A stretch of DNA of 64,000 nt from Deltaproteobacteria bacterium (GTDB lineage Bacteria > Myxococcota_A > Polyangia > Polyangiales > Ga0077539): the NCBI GenBank assembly GCA_016704445.1, contig JADJAE010000029.1, positions 1 to 64,000 of the forward strand, read 5' to 3'. A model generated the notes under the pieces. The model ran no database searches and was not told the DNA's origin. It saw only the letters and a program-made list of their open reading frames with translations. The position numbers and the translations under genes were made by a program. Every line of letters begins with the position of its first letter. Positions within the stretch are counted from its first letter, which is position 1. Of the stretch, positions 57,049-64,000 are shown in pieces.

Positions 57049-57260
57049 TAGATCAGCCCGTTGCGACGGAGGGCGCTCACCCTGCCGCTCACCATCAACA
57101 GGGTCAGGAAGATGATGGCGTCGGGCTCATCGCCCCCGATCTCCTCAACGATCTGTCGTGAGGAGAACTCCTGGTAGGGATATTCATTCAACAAGGCGAG
57201 CACGCGGGCGCTGTACTCAGCCCTCCGCCCCCGCGGAGGGCAGCTTCGTCGAACCGCCAT
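57033..57260 (-). CDS. Small winged-helix-like protein (75 aa)
   Basis: ATG 57260 is preceded by GAGAGGGA. The sequence 'LLNEYPYQEFSSRQIVEEIG', then 'DAIIFLTLLMVSGRVSALRR' and 'GLIYYRKA' fits a winged-helix fold (helix-turn-helix followed by a Tyr-rich wing). It could bind DNA as a dimer. It overlaps the 3' end of the PPTase gene by 16 bases, tail to tail. Confidence 0.55.
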   Translation of the reverse strand: MAVRRSCPPRGRRAEYSARVLALLNEYPYQEFSSRQIVEEIGGDEPDAIIFLTLLMVSGRVSALRRNGLIYYRKA

Positions 57261-57332
57261 GGATTCCCTCTCTGTTGAGTATGGATTGTGGCTTCAAAGC
57301 CCGCGCAGAGCGTAACCACTCCCATCAGGGTG

Positions 57333-57710
57333 TCACCGGCCGCGGTCGCGCGGGAGCATCGAGACGCTGTACTTCTCCGAGCGGCGCGTCACGAGGCTGC
57401 GGGCCACCTCGCGCCGGTCGGCCGCGGCCAGCAGGGCCAGGAGCTGCGCCTCGGTCACCGTGTCTCCCTCTCCCTCTCCCTCTGCTTCGGGCCACGCGGG
57501 CGTGTCCGCGAAGGGCGCCGCGCCCGCCACGGCCATCAGCTGCGCCGCCTCCTGGAGGAGCTGCCGGTGCGCCTCGCGGAGCATCGGAACCAGGGGCTCC
57601 CCGTCGTTGATGTGTCGATGAAGCGCGGCGCGCACCCTCGGCGACTGCATCGCCAGCGCGTCCATGATCACCGGAACGGATACCCGCCGCGGTTCCTCCT
57701 CGTGGTCCAT
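57333..57710 (-). CDS. Hypothetical helical protein (125 aa)
   Basis: ATG 57710. Helical throughout with 'SPRVRAALHRHINDGEPL' and 'LREAHRQLLQEAAQLM', an acidic EAEGEGEGD hinge coded by a tccctc repeat near 57470, and a final helix ('AQLLALLAAADRREVARSL'). Soluble, unknown function. It is followed 73 bp later by the small winged-helix gene on the same strand. Confidence 0.55.
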   Translation of the reverse strand: MDHEEEPRRVSVPVIMDALAMQSPRVRAALHRHINDGEPLVPMLREAHRQLLQEAAQLMAVAGAAPFADTPAWPEAEGEGEGDTVTEAQLLALLAAADRREVARSLVTRRSEKYSVSMLPRDRGR

Positions 57711-57758
57711 CTACTCCACCTGCGTCCGGCGGGAGCGGCGTCAACTGTCGCAGGTCGC

Positions 57759-59456
57759 TCAGTGCTGAGGGATGCGAACGGGTCCGCCGCGGGTGCCCAG
57801 CGGCTGCTCGTCGTAGTGGACGTAGACCCTCGTGCCGGGGCGCTGCGCGTCGGCGTAGGCGCCGCTCCAGCCCGAGGGGACGTGCGGCTCGGTCCAGTGA
57901 TAGAACCAGCGGGCGTCCGGGGGGCTCATGTTGACGCAGCCGTGAGAGCGGGCGGCGCCGAAGCCGTTGTGCCAGAAGGCCCCGTGAAGCGCGAAGGAGC
58001 CCTCGAAGTACATCACCCAGGGGACGTCATCGATGCTGTACGGGCCGTCGTTGGCGCTGTTGCCATCCATGGTGGTGGCGACGTGCTTCGACAGGATGCG
58101 GAAGCCGCCCTGCACGGTCTCGTAGTTCTCGTCGGGGTTGCTGCGGCTGCGCCGACCGGTGCTCACCACGCTCACATAGACGGGCCTCGCGCCCTCGTAG
58201 GCCACCACGCTCTGGCGGTCGAGGTTGACGTCGATCCACTTCTCCTCCGGGGTCGAGAGGTCCGCCGGGGGATCGCGCCGGGTCACCACCCGCACCTGCC
58301 TCGCCCGCACGAAGCTGCCATCGAGGGCCCGGTGGTACTGCTCCCCGCCGACGGTGACCGCGGGCTCGTCCGCGAGCTCGACGACCGCGAGCCGGGCGAC
58401 CCGCCCCACGGGCGCCATGGTCCGTCCTCGGGAGCGGTAGGTCGAAGCCCCCGCTCCCATCGCGAAGGCGATCGGAAGGCGCCGCGGCTCGTCGAGCGCC
58501 ACGCCCTGAAACTGCCCCGTCTCCCCCAGCGGGGTGAGCGCGCTCGAACGCACGTAGCCGCCGGTCTGGGTGTGCCAGTAGCTGGTTCCGTCGGGGCTGC
58601 GGTCCTCTCGGTGCAGCGAGACGTACATCCCCGGCAGCACGCGTCGCTGGAGCGGGCTCCCGACGACACCCAGCAGGTCTTCGAGGCGCACCCCGCCCGC
58701 GTCCTGGGAGGGAGGGTTGAAGCGCCCCTGCTCGAAGGCGCTCAGGTCGTCTGCTGAGGGCAGCCTGCGAAACACCGGCGAGGGGCGGTTGGCCCGCCCA
58801 TAGGCGAAGGGCATCGCCGCGCCGAGGTCCGGAGGATCAGGCAGCCGGGAGGCGAGGGGATGATCGGCCAGGGTGGCGCTGAGCACCGCCAGCGAGCCGA
58901 CGCACACGAAGCCCCCGCCCTCGACCTCGTACCAGCCCGCGCCCGTCACCCCGCGCCTCGCCGGGCATCCCGAGCGCCCGACGGGACCGCGCACCACCGC
59001 GACCGTGCCGCCCGCGCGGACGTAGCCGATCCAGCGGGCGTTGGGGCGAGGGGCCTCGACGACGCCGGTGCGCCAGCCGAGGGCGGTGATGGTCGTGGGC
59101 GCTCCCGCGTCGGCGGATGCGTCGGTGGATGCGTCGGTGGATGCGTCGGCGCTGGCGTCGGTGGATGCGTCGGGATCGTCGCTCCCTCCATCGAGCGCTG
59201 CGTCGCCGGCGTCGTAGGCCTCGGGGGCTCCGGCGTCTTCGGGATCCGGTTCGAGGGCCGACCCTCCAGCGTCTTCGTCGGCGCGAGGCGCGCGGTTGGG
59301 GTCCACCGGGAGGGCGATGGCTTCGACGGCGGTGGCCGCGGCGTCGTAGGGCTGGGTCGCCCGCTCCCAGAGCGAGTCGAGGTCGCTGCACCCCAGGGAC
59401 ATCGCGGCCGCGAGCGCGAGAAGCCTTGGCGATCGGGGGGGAGGGGAGGTGCTCAT
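57759..59456 (-). CDS. L,D-transpeptidase (YkuD) lipoprotein
   Basis: 565 aa from ATG 59456. Lipobox 'LLALAAAMSLGC'; acidic Asp/Ala/Ser/Thr stalk (~45-120); an SH3-like region ('VRAGGTVAVVRGPVGRSGC'); a central domain; and a YkuD catalytic domain near the end with 'HGAFWHNGFGAARSHGCVN' (His and catalytic Cys). YkuD enzymes make 3-3 cross-links or attach proteins to peptidoglycan. Attachment by lipid would place it at the outer membrane or inner leaflet facing the wall. Confidence 0.87.
   Translation of the reverse strand: MSTSPPPRSPRLLALAAAMSLGCSDLDSLWERATQPYDAAATAVEAIALPVDPNRAPRADEDAGGSALEPDPEDAGAPEAYDAGDAALDGGSDDPDASTDASADASTDASTDASADAGAPTTITALGWRTGVVEAPRPNARWIGYVRAGGTVAVVRGPVGRSGCPARRGVTGAGWYEVEGGGFVCVGSLAVLSATLADHPLASRLPDPPDLGAAMPFAYGRANRPSPVFRRLPSADDLSAFEQGRFNPPSQDAGGVRLEDLLGVVGSPLQRRVLPGMYVSLHREDRSPDGTSYWHTQTGGYVRSSALTPLGETGQFQGVALDEPRRLPIAFAMGAGASTYRSRGRTMAPVGRVARLAVVELADEPAVTVGGEQYHRALDGSFVRARQVRVVTRRDPPADLSTPEEKWIDVNLDRQSVVAYEGARPVYVSVVSTGRRSRSNPDENYETVQGGFRILSKHVATTMDGNSANDGPYSIDDVPWVMYFEGSFALHGAFWHNGFGAARSHGCVNMSPPDARWFYHWTEPHVPSGWSGAYADAQRPGTRVYVHYDEQPLGTRGGPVRIPQH
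59109..59172 (-). repeat. 12-bp tandem repeat coding for Asp-Ala-Ser-Thr stalk
   Basis: Units of gtcggtggatgc with single-base variants (gtcggcggatgc, gtcggcgctggc) repeat about five times, keeping frame, and encode DAST/DASA in the transpeptidase stalk. Slippage would change stalk length without breaking the gene. Confidence 0.8.
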
Positions 59457-59543
59457 GGCGGCAGCGACGAGGGCCACCGCGCTAGCACGCTGGTTGGACG
59501 AAGACCGCATTCCTGCCGACGAGGCCTTTGGAGCCTGGGGGCC

Positions 59544-60083
59544 CTACGACCCCTCTCGCGAGAGCAGCGCCCGCTTGCGCTCGACGCCCCAGCGGTAGCC
59601 CGCCAGGGTCCCGTCGCTGCGGACGGCGCGGTGGCAGGGGACCACCACCGCCAGCGGGTTCGCCGCGCAGGCCCCCGCGACGGCGCGCACCGCGCTGGGG
59701 CGGCCGAGGCGTCGGGCGAGGTCCGTATAGCTGGCGGTCGACCCCGCCGGGATCTCCCTCAGCGCCTCCCACACGCTCCGTCGAAAGGCCGTGCCCCCGG
59801 CGTCGATCGCGATCGGCTGCGCGACGCGAGGCGACTCGATGAGCGCGATCACCCTCGAGAGGGGATCGTCGGCCGAGGCCTCCACCGCGACCAGCGAGGC
59901 CCCCGGGAGGCGGGCCTGAAGGTCATGGGTGAGCTCCGCCCGATCGTCTCCGAGCAGCACGGCGCGGACACCCCGATCGGTCCATGCCACGAGGGCGAGG
60001 CCGAGGGAGCAGCGACCCACGGCGACCCTTACCAGGGAGTCCTGCCGGGGGGAGGGATGGGCGACGGAGGGATGGGTGTTCAT
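59544..60083 (-). CDS. ogt: Methylated-DNA--protein-cysteine methyltransferase
   Basis: 179 aa. The suicide-acceptor motif 'PLAVVVPCHRAVRSDG' and the helix-turn-helix segment 'IPAGSTASYTDLARRLGRP' identify an O6-alkylguanine transferase. Length fits Ogt or the C-terminal half of Ada; no N-terminal Ada zinc domain is present, so Ogt is preferred. It repairs O6-methylguanine and O4-methylthymine in the cytoplasm. Start ATG 60083. Confidence 0.9.
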   Translation of the reverse strand: MNTHPSVAHPSPRQDSLVRVAVGRCSLGLALVAWTDRGVRAVLLGDDRAELTHDLQARLPGASLVAVEASADDPLSRVIALIESPRVAQPIAIDAGGTAFRRSVWEALREIPAGSTASYTDLARRLGRPSAVRAVAGACAANPLAVVVPCHRAVRSDGTLAGYRWGVERKRALLSREGS

Positions 60084-60147
60084 GGCGGCCTCGGAGGAGA
60101 CTATCGCGCAGCTACGCCACCCTTCACCTCTGGCAGCGCCCTTGAGC

Positions 60148-60798
60148 TCAGATGAGCCCGCGACGCATCGCCGCGAGCACCGCCTCGGTCTTGGTGCCGA
60201 CCTCCAGCTTCGCGTAGGTCGACCGGACGTAGCTGCGCACCGTGTTCTCGGTGATGCCCAGCGCGGTGCCGGCGGTGGCGTAGCTGTGGCCCTGGGCGAA
60301 GAGCGAGAGCACCCGGCGCTCGGCCTCGGTGAGCAGGGCCTCGGCGGGCCCGTCTTCCTCCGAGCGCACCCGCGCGATCACCGCCCTCGCCGCCGCGGGC
60401 GAGAGGGGCATGCGACCCGCGAGGCAGTCTTCGAGGGCTGATCCGAGCCTCGCGGCGAGCTCCTCCTTCAGCAGGTAGCCCGAGGCCCCCGCGCGTATCG
60501 CCGAGAGCACTCGCTCGGGCGCCTCGTCGACCGTGAGCACCAGCGAGACCACCGGGGGGACGGCCTCCGAGAGCGCGGCCAGCAGCGAGATTCCGCAGCC
60601 GTCGGGCAGCGCGAGGTCGACCACCGCCGCGGTGAAGCGCCCACGAGCGAGCGCCGAGCGAGCGCCCTCGAGGGTCGCCACGGGGGTCACCACCCACCCG
60701 AGAGACGCCGCCTCCTCGGTGATCAGCGCGCGAATCCTCGGATCGTCCTCGACCACCAGCAGCCGGCGAGCCTCCAGCTCATGCGACACCACCGTCAT
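60148..60798 (-). CDS. LuxR/NarL-type response regulator
   Basis: 216 aa from ATG 60798. Receiver: 'LLVVEDDPRIRAL', phospho-acceptor in 'AAVVDLALPDGCG', 'SLVLTVDEAP' and Lys in 'YLLKEELA'. Output: a GerE-type helix-turn-helix 'LTEAERRVLSLFAQGHSYAT' then 'TENTVRSYVRSTYAKL'. No kinase gene adjacent. Divergent from kup, 87 bp away, so it might control that gene (inference). Confidence 0.85.
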   Translation of the reverse strand: MTVVSHELEARRLLVVEDDPRIRALITEEAASLGWVVTPVATLEGARSALARGRFTAAVVDLALPDGCGISLLAALSEAVPPVVSLVLTVDEAPERVLSAIRAGASGYLLKEELAARLGSALEDCLAGRMPLSPAAARAVIARVRSEEDGPAEALLTEAERRVLSLFAQGHSYATAGTALGITENTVRSYVRSTYAKLEVGTKTEAVLAAMRRGLI

Positions 60799-60885
60799 CG
60801 TGCGGCGAGTGTACCGCATCGAGGGCGATCGCCGCGAGGGACCCTGTTCTCCCGGGGCGCGGACAGGCGTACACATCGCCCCTCC

Positions 60886-62853
60886 ATGTCTGACGCCCCT
60901 GTGTCCGCCTCGCCGTCCAAGGCCGCCGATCCTCCGCTACCCCCCGCCGCCGGCGCCGGGGAGGTTCATCACGGTCACCCGACGGGCAGCCTGCTGGCCC
61001 TCACCATCGGAGCGCTCGGCGTCGTCTACGGCGACGTCGGCACCTCGCCGCTCTACACCATCAAGGAGTGCTTCACGCCCGGCCACGGCGTCGAGCCCAC
61101 GACCGAGAACGTGCTCGGCGTGCTCTCGCTCATCGTCTGGTCGCTCATCCTCGTGGTGGGCGTGAAGTACGTCTCGTTCATCCTGCGCGCCGACAACCAG
61201 GGCGAGGGCGGCGTGCTCGCCCTGCTCGCGCTGGTGACCTCGCGGCAGGAGACCGGCGACCGCGACCGCCTCCGCTCCCGCGCCATCCTGGTGGTGCTCG
61301 GGCTCTTCGGCTCGGCCCTGCTCTACGGCGACGGGATCATCACCCCCGCCATCTCCGTGCTCTCCGCCGTGGAGGGCCTGGAGGTCGCCACCACCAGCGT
61401 GCGGCCCTTCGTGCTGCCCATCACCCTGGTCATCCTGGTGGGGCTCTTCCTGGTGCAGAAGCACGGCACCGCGGGCATCGGGCGCATCTTCGGCCCGGCC
61501 ACCGGGGTGTGGTTCATCAGCATCGCCGCCGCCGGCCTCCCGTGGATCTTCCGCCGCCCCGAGGTGCTCGGCGCCGTCAACCCGCTGCACGGCCTGCGCT
61601 TCTTCTACGAGCACGGCCTCCACGGCTTCCTGCTGCTGGGCTCGGTGGTGCTGTGCATCACCGGCGGCGAGGCCCTCTACGCCGACATGGGCCACTTCGG
61701 CCGCAAGCCCATCCGATGGGCCTGGTACACGGTGGTCTTCCCTGCGCTGATCATCAACTACATGGGCCAGGGGGCGGTGCTGCTCGAGCGCGGCGAGGCG
61801 GTGCGGGCCAACCCCTTCTTCGGCCTGCTCTCCGGGTGGCTGGTGTACCCGATGGTGGCCGTCGCGACGGTGGCCACGGTGGTCGCCTCGCAGGCCCTCA
61901 TCTCGGGCGCCTTCTCGCTCACCCAGCAGGCGGTGCAGCTCGGGTACTGCCCCCGCGTCACCATCGTGCACACCTCGGGCAGCGCCGAGGGGCAGATCTA
62001 CATCCCCGAGGTCAACCGCATCCTGATGGTGGCGTGCCTCGCGCTGGTGCTCGCCTTCCGGAAGTCGTCGAACCTCGCGGCGGCCTACGGCATCGCGCTC
62101 ACCATCACCATGACCATCACGTCGATCCTGTTCTTCCAGCTCACGCGGCAGTGGAAGTGGGCGATGTGGAAGAGCGTCTCGCTGCTGGTGCTCTTCCTCG
62201 CGCTCGACCTGGCCTTCTTCGGCGCCAACGTGGTGAAGGTGGTGAAGGGGGGGTGGTTCCCGCTGGCCATCGCCTCGGCGGTGTTCATCGTGATGACCAC
62301 CTGGAAGAAGGGCCGCCGCACGCTCGGCAGCCACATCATCGCCAACACCCTCCCCACCGAGCTCTTCCTCAGCGACGTGCAGAACACCCAGCCCCACCGG
62401 GTGAAGGGCACCGCGGTGTTCATGACCTCCAACCCCGACGGCGCCCCGCCGGTGCTCCTGCACCACTTCAAGCACAACAAGGTGCTCCACGAGCAGGTCA
62501 TCCTGCTGTCGGTGCAGACCCGTCACGTCCCCGAGGTTCCCGCCGCGCAGCGCCTCTCGGTGAGGGAGCTCGGCCAGGGCTTCTGGCAGGTCACCGCCAC
62601 CTACGGCTTCATGGAGACGCCCAACGTCATCGAGTGCCTCACGCTCTGCAACCAGCGAGGACTCCCCGTCGACCCGCAGACCGCCAGCTTCTACCTCGGC
62701 CGGGAGACCCTGCTCACCACAGGGCGCTCCTCCATGGCCCAGTGGCGCAAGGTGCTGTTCGCGATCCTGTCTCGCAACGCGCGCCCGGCCAACATGTTCT
62801 TCAACATCCCGCCGAACCGCGTCGTCGAGCTCGGCACCCAGATCGAGCTCTGA
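60886..62853 (+). CDS. kup: Kup-type potassium transporter
   Basis: 655 aa, the usual length. An N-terminal Pro/Ala tail leads to twelve membrane segments. Diagnostic: 'GALGVVYGDVGTSPLYTIKE', 'LLYGDGIITPAISVLSAVEG', 'GGEALYADMGHFGRKPI', and 'GQIYIPEVNRILM'. The ~180-aa cytoplasmic tail ('HRVKGTAVFMTSNPDGAP') is present. It imports K+ with H+. Upstream gap of 87 bp separates it from the LuxR-type regulator gene. Confidence 0.94.
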   Translation: MSDAPVSASPSKAADPPLPPAAGAGEVHHGHPTGSLLALTIGALGVVYGDVGTSPLYTIKECFTPGHGVEPTTENVLGVLSLIVWSLILVVGVKYVSFILRADNQGEGGVLALLALVTSRQETGDRDRLRSRAILVVLGLFGSALLYGDGIITPAISVLSAVEGLEVATTSVRPFVLPITLVILVGLFLVQKHGTAGIGRIFGPATGVWFISIAAAGLPWIFRRPEVLGAVNPLHGLRFFYEHGLHGFLLLGSVVLCITGGEALYADMGHFGRKPIRWAWYTVVFPALIINYMGQGAVLLERGEAVRANPFFGLLSGWLVYPMVAVATVATVVASQALISGAFSLTQQAVQLGYCPRVTIVHTSGSAEGQIYIPEVNRILMVACLALVLAFRKSSNLAAAYGIALTITMTITSILFFQLTRQWKWAMWKSVSLLVLFLALDLAFFGANVVKVVKGGWFPLAIASAVFIVMTTWKKGRRTLGSHIIANTLPTELFLSDVQNTQPHRVKGTAVFMTSNPDGAPPVLLHHFKHNKVLHEQVILLSVQTRHVPEVPAAQRLSVRELGQGFWQVTATYGFMETPNVIECLTLCNQRGLPVDPQTASFYLGRETLLTTGRSSMAQWRKVLFAILSRNARPANMFFNIPPNRVVELGTQIEL

Positions 62854-63023
62854 ACCCTCGGACGTAGGGGGTTGGCGGCGCACATCGTTCGTCGGCCCGC
62901 GAACCATATGCGCGTGGCGAACGCGGTGCGCGGCGCTCCTGTGGGGCGATTCGTGCCCGGGCGCAAGTCCCGACTGCTGGCACATCGGGTGCTCAAGCCC
63001 GACGCGACCTTTTGGAGGACGCG

Positions 63024-63434
63024 ATGACCATGCTCGGAGGGCGGCTGATTCAGGAACACCAGGCGCTCGATACCCTGTTCGAAGAGATCGCCAACCGGGT
63101 GCATTGCGGTGACACTGCGGCGCTCGACGAGAGCTGGACGGCCCTCGAGGCGAGGCTCCTGGCGCACTTCGACTACGAGGAGTCGCACCTGCTGCCGCGC
63201 TTCGAGTCGATCGACCCGGCCGAGGCGCTGAGGATCAGGGAGGAGCACAAGCTGGTACGCCGGGCGCTGCAGGAGACGGGCGTCGCCATCGAGCTCCATA
63301 CGGTGCGGGAGCAGAACGTCGAGGAGTTTCTCACGCTGCTGCGGGCGCACGCCGCGAGGGAGGAGAAGCTGCTCTATCCCTGGTCGAGCACCGCCGACGC
63401 GGCGATGCGCGCGCCGAGCACGGTCGAGCGATGA
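63024..63434 (+). CDS. Hemerythrin HHE domain protein
   Basis: 136 aa from ATG 63024, backed by TTGGAGGAC 5 bases upstream. The four-helix bundle carries His and Glu ligands in 'IQEHQALDTLFEEI', 'HFDYEESHLLPRFE', 'REEHKLVRRAL' and 'HAAREEKLLYPW', the order of HHE proteins that bind a di-iron site. Possible oxygen, NO or redox sensing or iron handling; cytoplasmic. Stands alone. Confidence 0.8.
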   Translation: MTMLGGRLIQEHQALDTLFEEIANRVHCGDTAALDESWTALEARLLAHFDYEESHLLPRFESIDPAEALRIREEHKLVRRALQETGVAIELHTVREQNVEEFLTLLRAHAAREEKLLYPWSSTADAAMRAPSTVER

Positions 63435-63552
63435 GGCGCTGGCTCAGCGACGCGGGCGGTCCTTCGTCGGGGCACCGCCCCCTCGCTCGACGGAAGAAGC
63501 GCAGGGAGCGGCCGCCGTTGACACCCATGAACCGATCGGTCCACGTCACACC

Positions 63553-64000
63553 ATGACCCAGAAGCCCACGTCTTCTCAGGCTCCCTCCCGGGCTCGCATC
63601 CTGGTGGTGGACGATGAGGCGACGGCGCGGCGGGCCCTCGCGACGCTGCTCACCGACGAGGGCTACGAGGTCGCGATGGCGTCCTCGGGAGAAGAGGCGC
63701 TGGAGCAGGTCGCCAAGGCGCCTCCGGACGTCCTGCTCACCGATGTGCGGATGTCGGGTATCGATGGCATCGAGCTGCTCACCCGCGCGAGGGCGATGGA
63801 GCCCGGCCTGGCTGTGGTGGTGATGACCGCCTTCGGCACGGTGCGCGACGCCGTGCAGGCGATGCGGGCGGGCGCCGAGCACTACGTCACCAAGCCCATC
63901 GACTTCGACGAGCTCGGGATGGTGCTCGCCCGGGTGCTCGAACGGCGCGCCGAGCGCCGGGAGACCAGCCTCCTTCGAGAGCAGGTGCGCGTCGAGCATC
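63553..64000 (+). CDS. NtrC-type response regulator (3' truncated by window)
   Basis: 149 residues are visible from ATG 63553. A receiver domain shows 'RILVVDDEATARRALATLL', phospho-acceptor in 'VLLTDVRMSGIDG', 'VVVMTAFGTVRDAVQAMRAG' and 'YVTKPIDFDELGMV'. The TAFGTV-AV-AMR-GA--Y-TKPI pattern and the helical linker with 'LLREQVR' after it are typical of sigma-54-dependent NtrC activators, so an AAA+ domain is expected beyond the window. Confidence 0.85.
   Translation, partial: MTQKPTSSQAPSRARILVVDDEATARRALATLLTDEGYEVAMASSGEEALEQVAKAPPDVLLTDVRMSGIDGIELLTRARAMEPGLAVVVMTAFGTVRDAVQAMRAGAEHYVTKPIDFDELGMVLARVLERRAERRETSLLREQVRVEH

Noticed and set aside
62853..62873. Hairpin aaccc...gggtt after kup as a terminator
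   Set aside because: Stem of only five pairs, with an 11-base loop and no T tract.

Overview
The window is about 70% G+C. It carries many lipoproteins with acidic or low-complexity linkers, an Hanks-type kinase, WG, LRR, PEGA and Sel1 repeat proteins, and a three-gene polyunsaturated fatty acid (PUFA) synthase whose third subunit ends in an acyltransferase. That combination points to a myxobacterium, probably of the Polyangiales/Sandaracinaceae kind (inference; there is no rRNA gene here to confirm it).

Layout. 0-4.1 kb: an HdeD-like membrane protein, then a leftward block with an ECF-type sigma factor overlapping a membrane-anchored Sel1-repeat protein, and two near-duplicate stand-alone receiver proteins. 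4.3-27.1 kb: the centrepiece, a rightward operon of pfa1 (enoyl reductase), pfa2 (KS-MAT-3xACP-KR-DH), pfa3 (KS-CLF-AT, then DH-DH-DH-AGPAT) and a single-chain biotin carboxylase/BCCP/carboxyltransferase of eukaryotic ACC-like architecture. Read together the operon would make malonyl-CoA, build a PUFA and transfer it to a lysophospholipid. A Sfp-type phosphopantetheinyl transferase at 56.3 kb could activate its carriers. 27-39 kb: housekeeping and envelope genes (cyclophilin, FAD oxidoreductase, pirin, lipoprotein hydrolase, adenosine deaminase-like, FKBP, GDPD, radical SAM). 39.2-52.7 kb: an accessory stretch with gene fragments, a 280-bp duplicated block, three paralogous proteins of an unnamed family (one translationally coupled to a Ser/Thr kinase), WG and LRR proteins. 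52.7-64 kb: MacAB-like exporter, PPTase, L,D-transpeptidase lipoprotein, Ogt, LuxR-type regulator, Kup potassium transporter, hemerythrin-like protein and the start of an NtrC-like regulator.

Sequence quality matters. Pfa2 is interrupted by three single-base losses, Pfa3 changes frame inside a linker full of inverted repeats, and three two-letter patches (G/C only at 757-1188 and 21326-21520, mostly A/C at 31215-31372) look like failed consensus rather than biology. These should be settled with reads before calling the PUFA genes broken.
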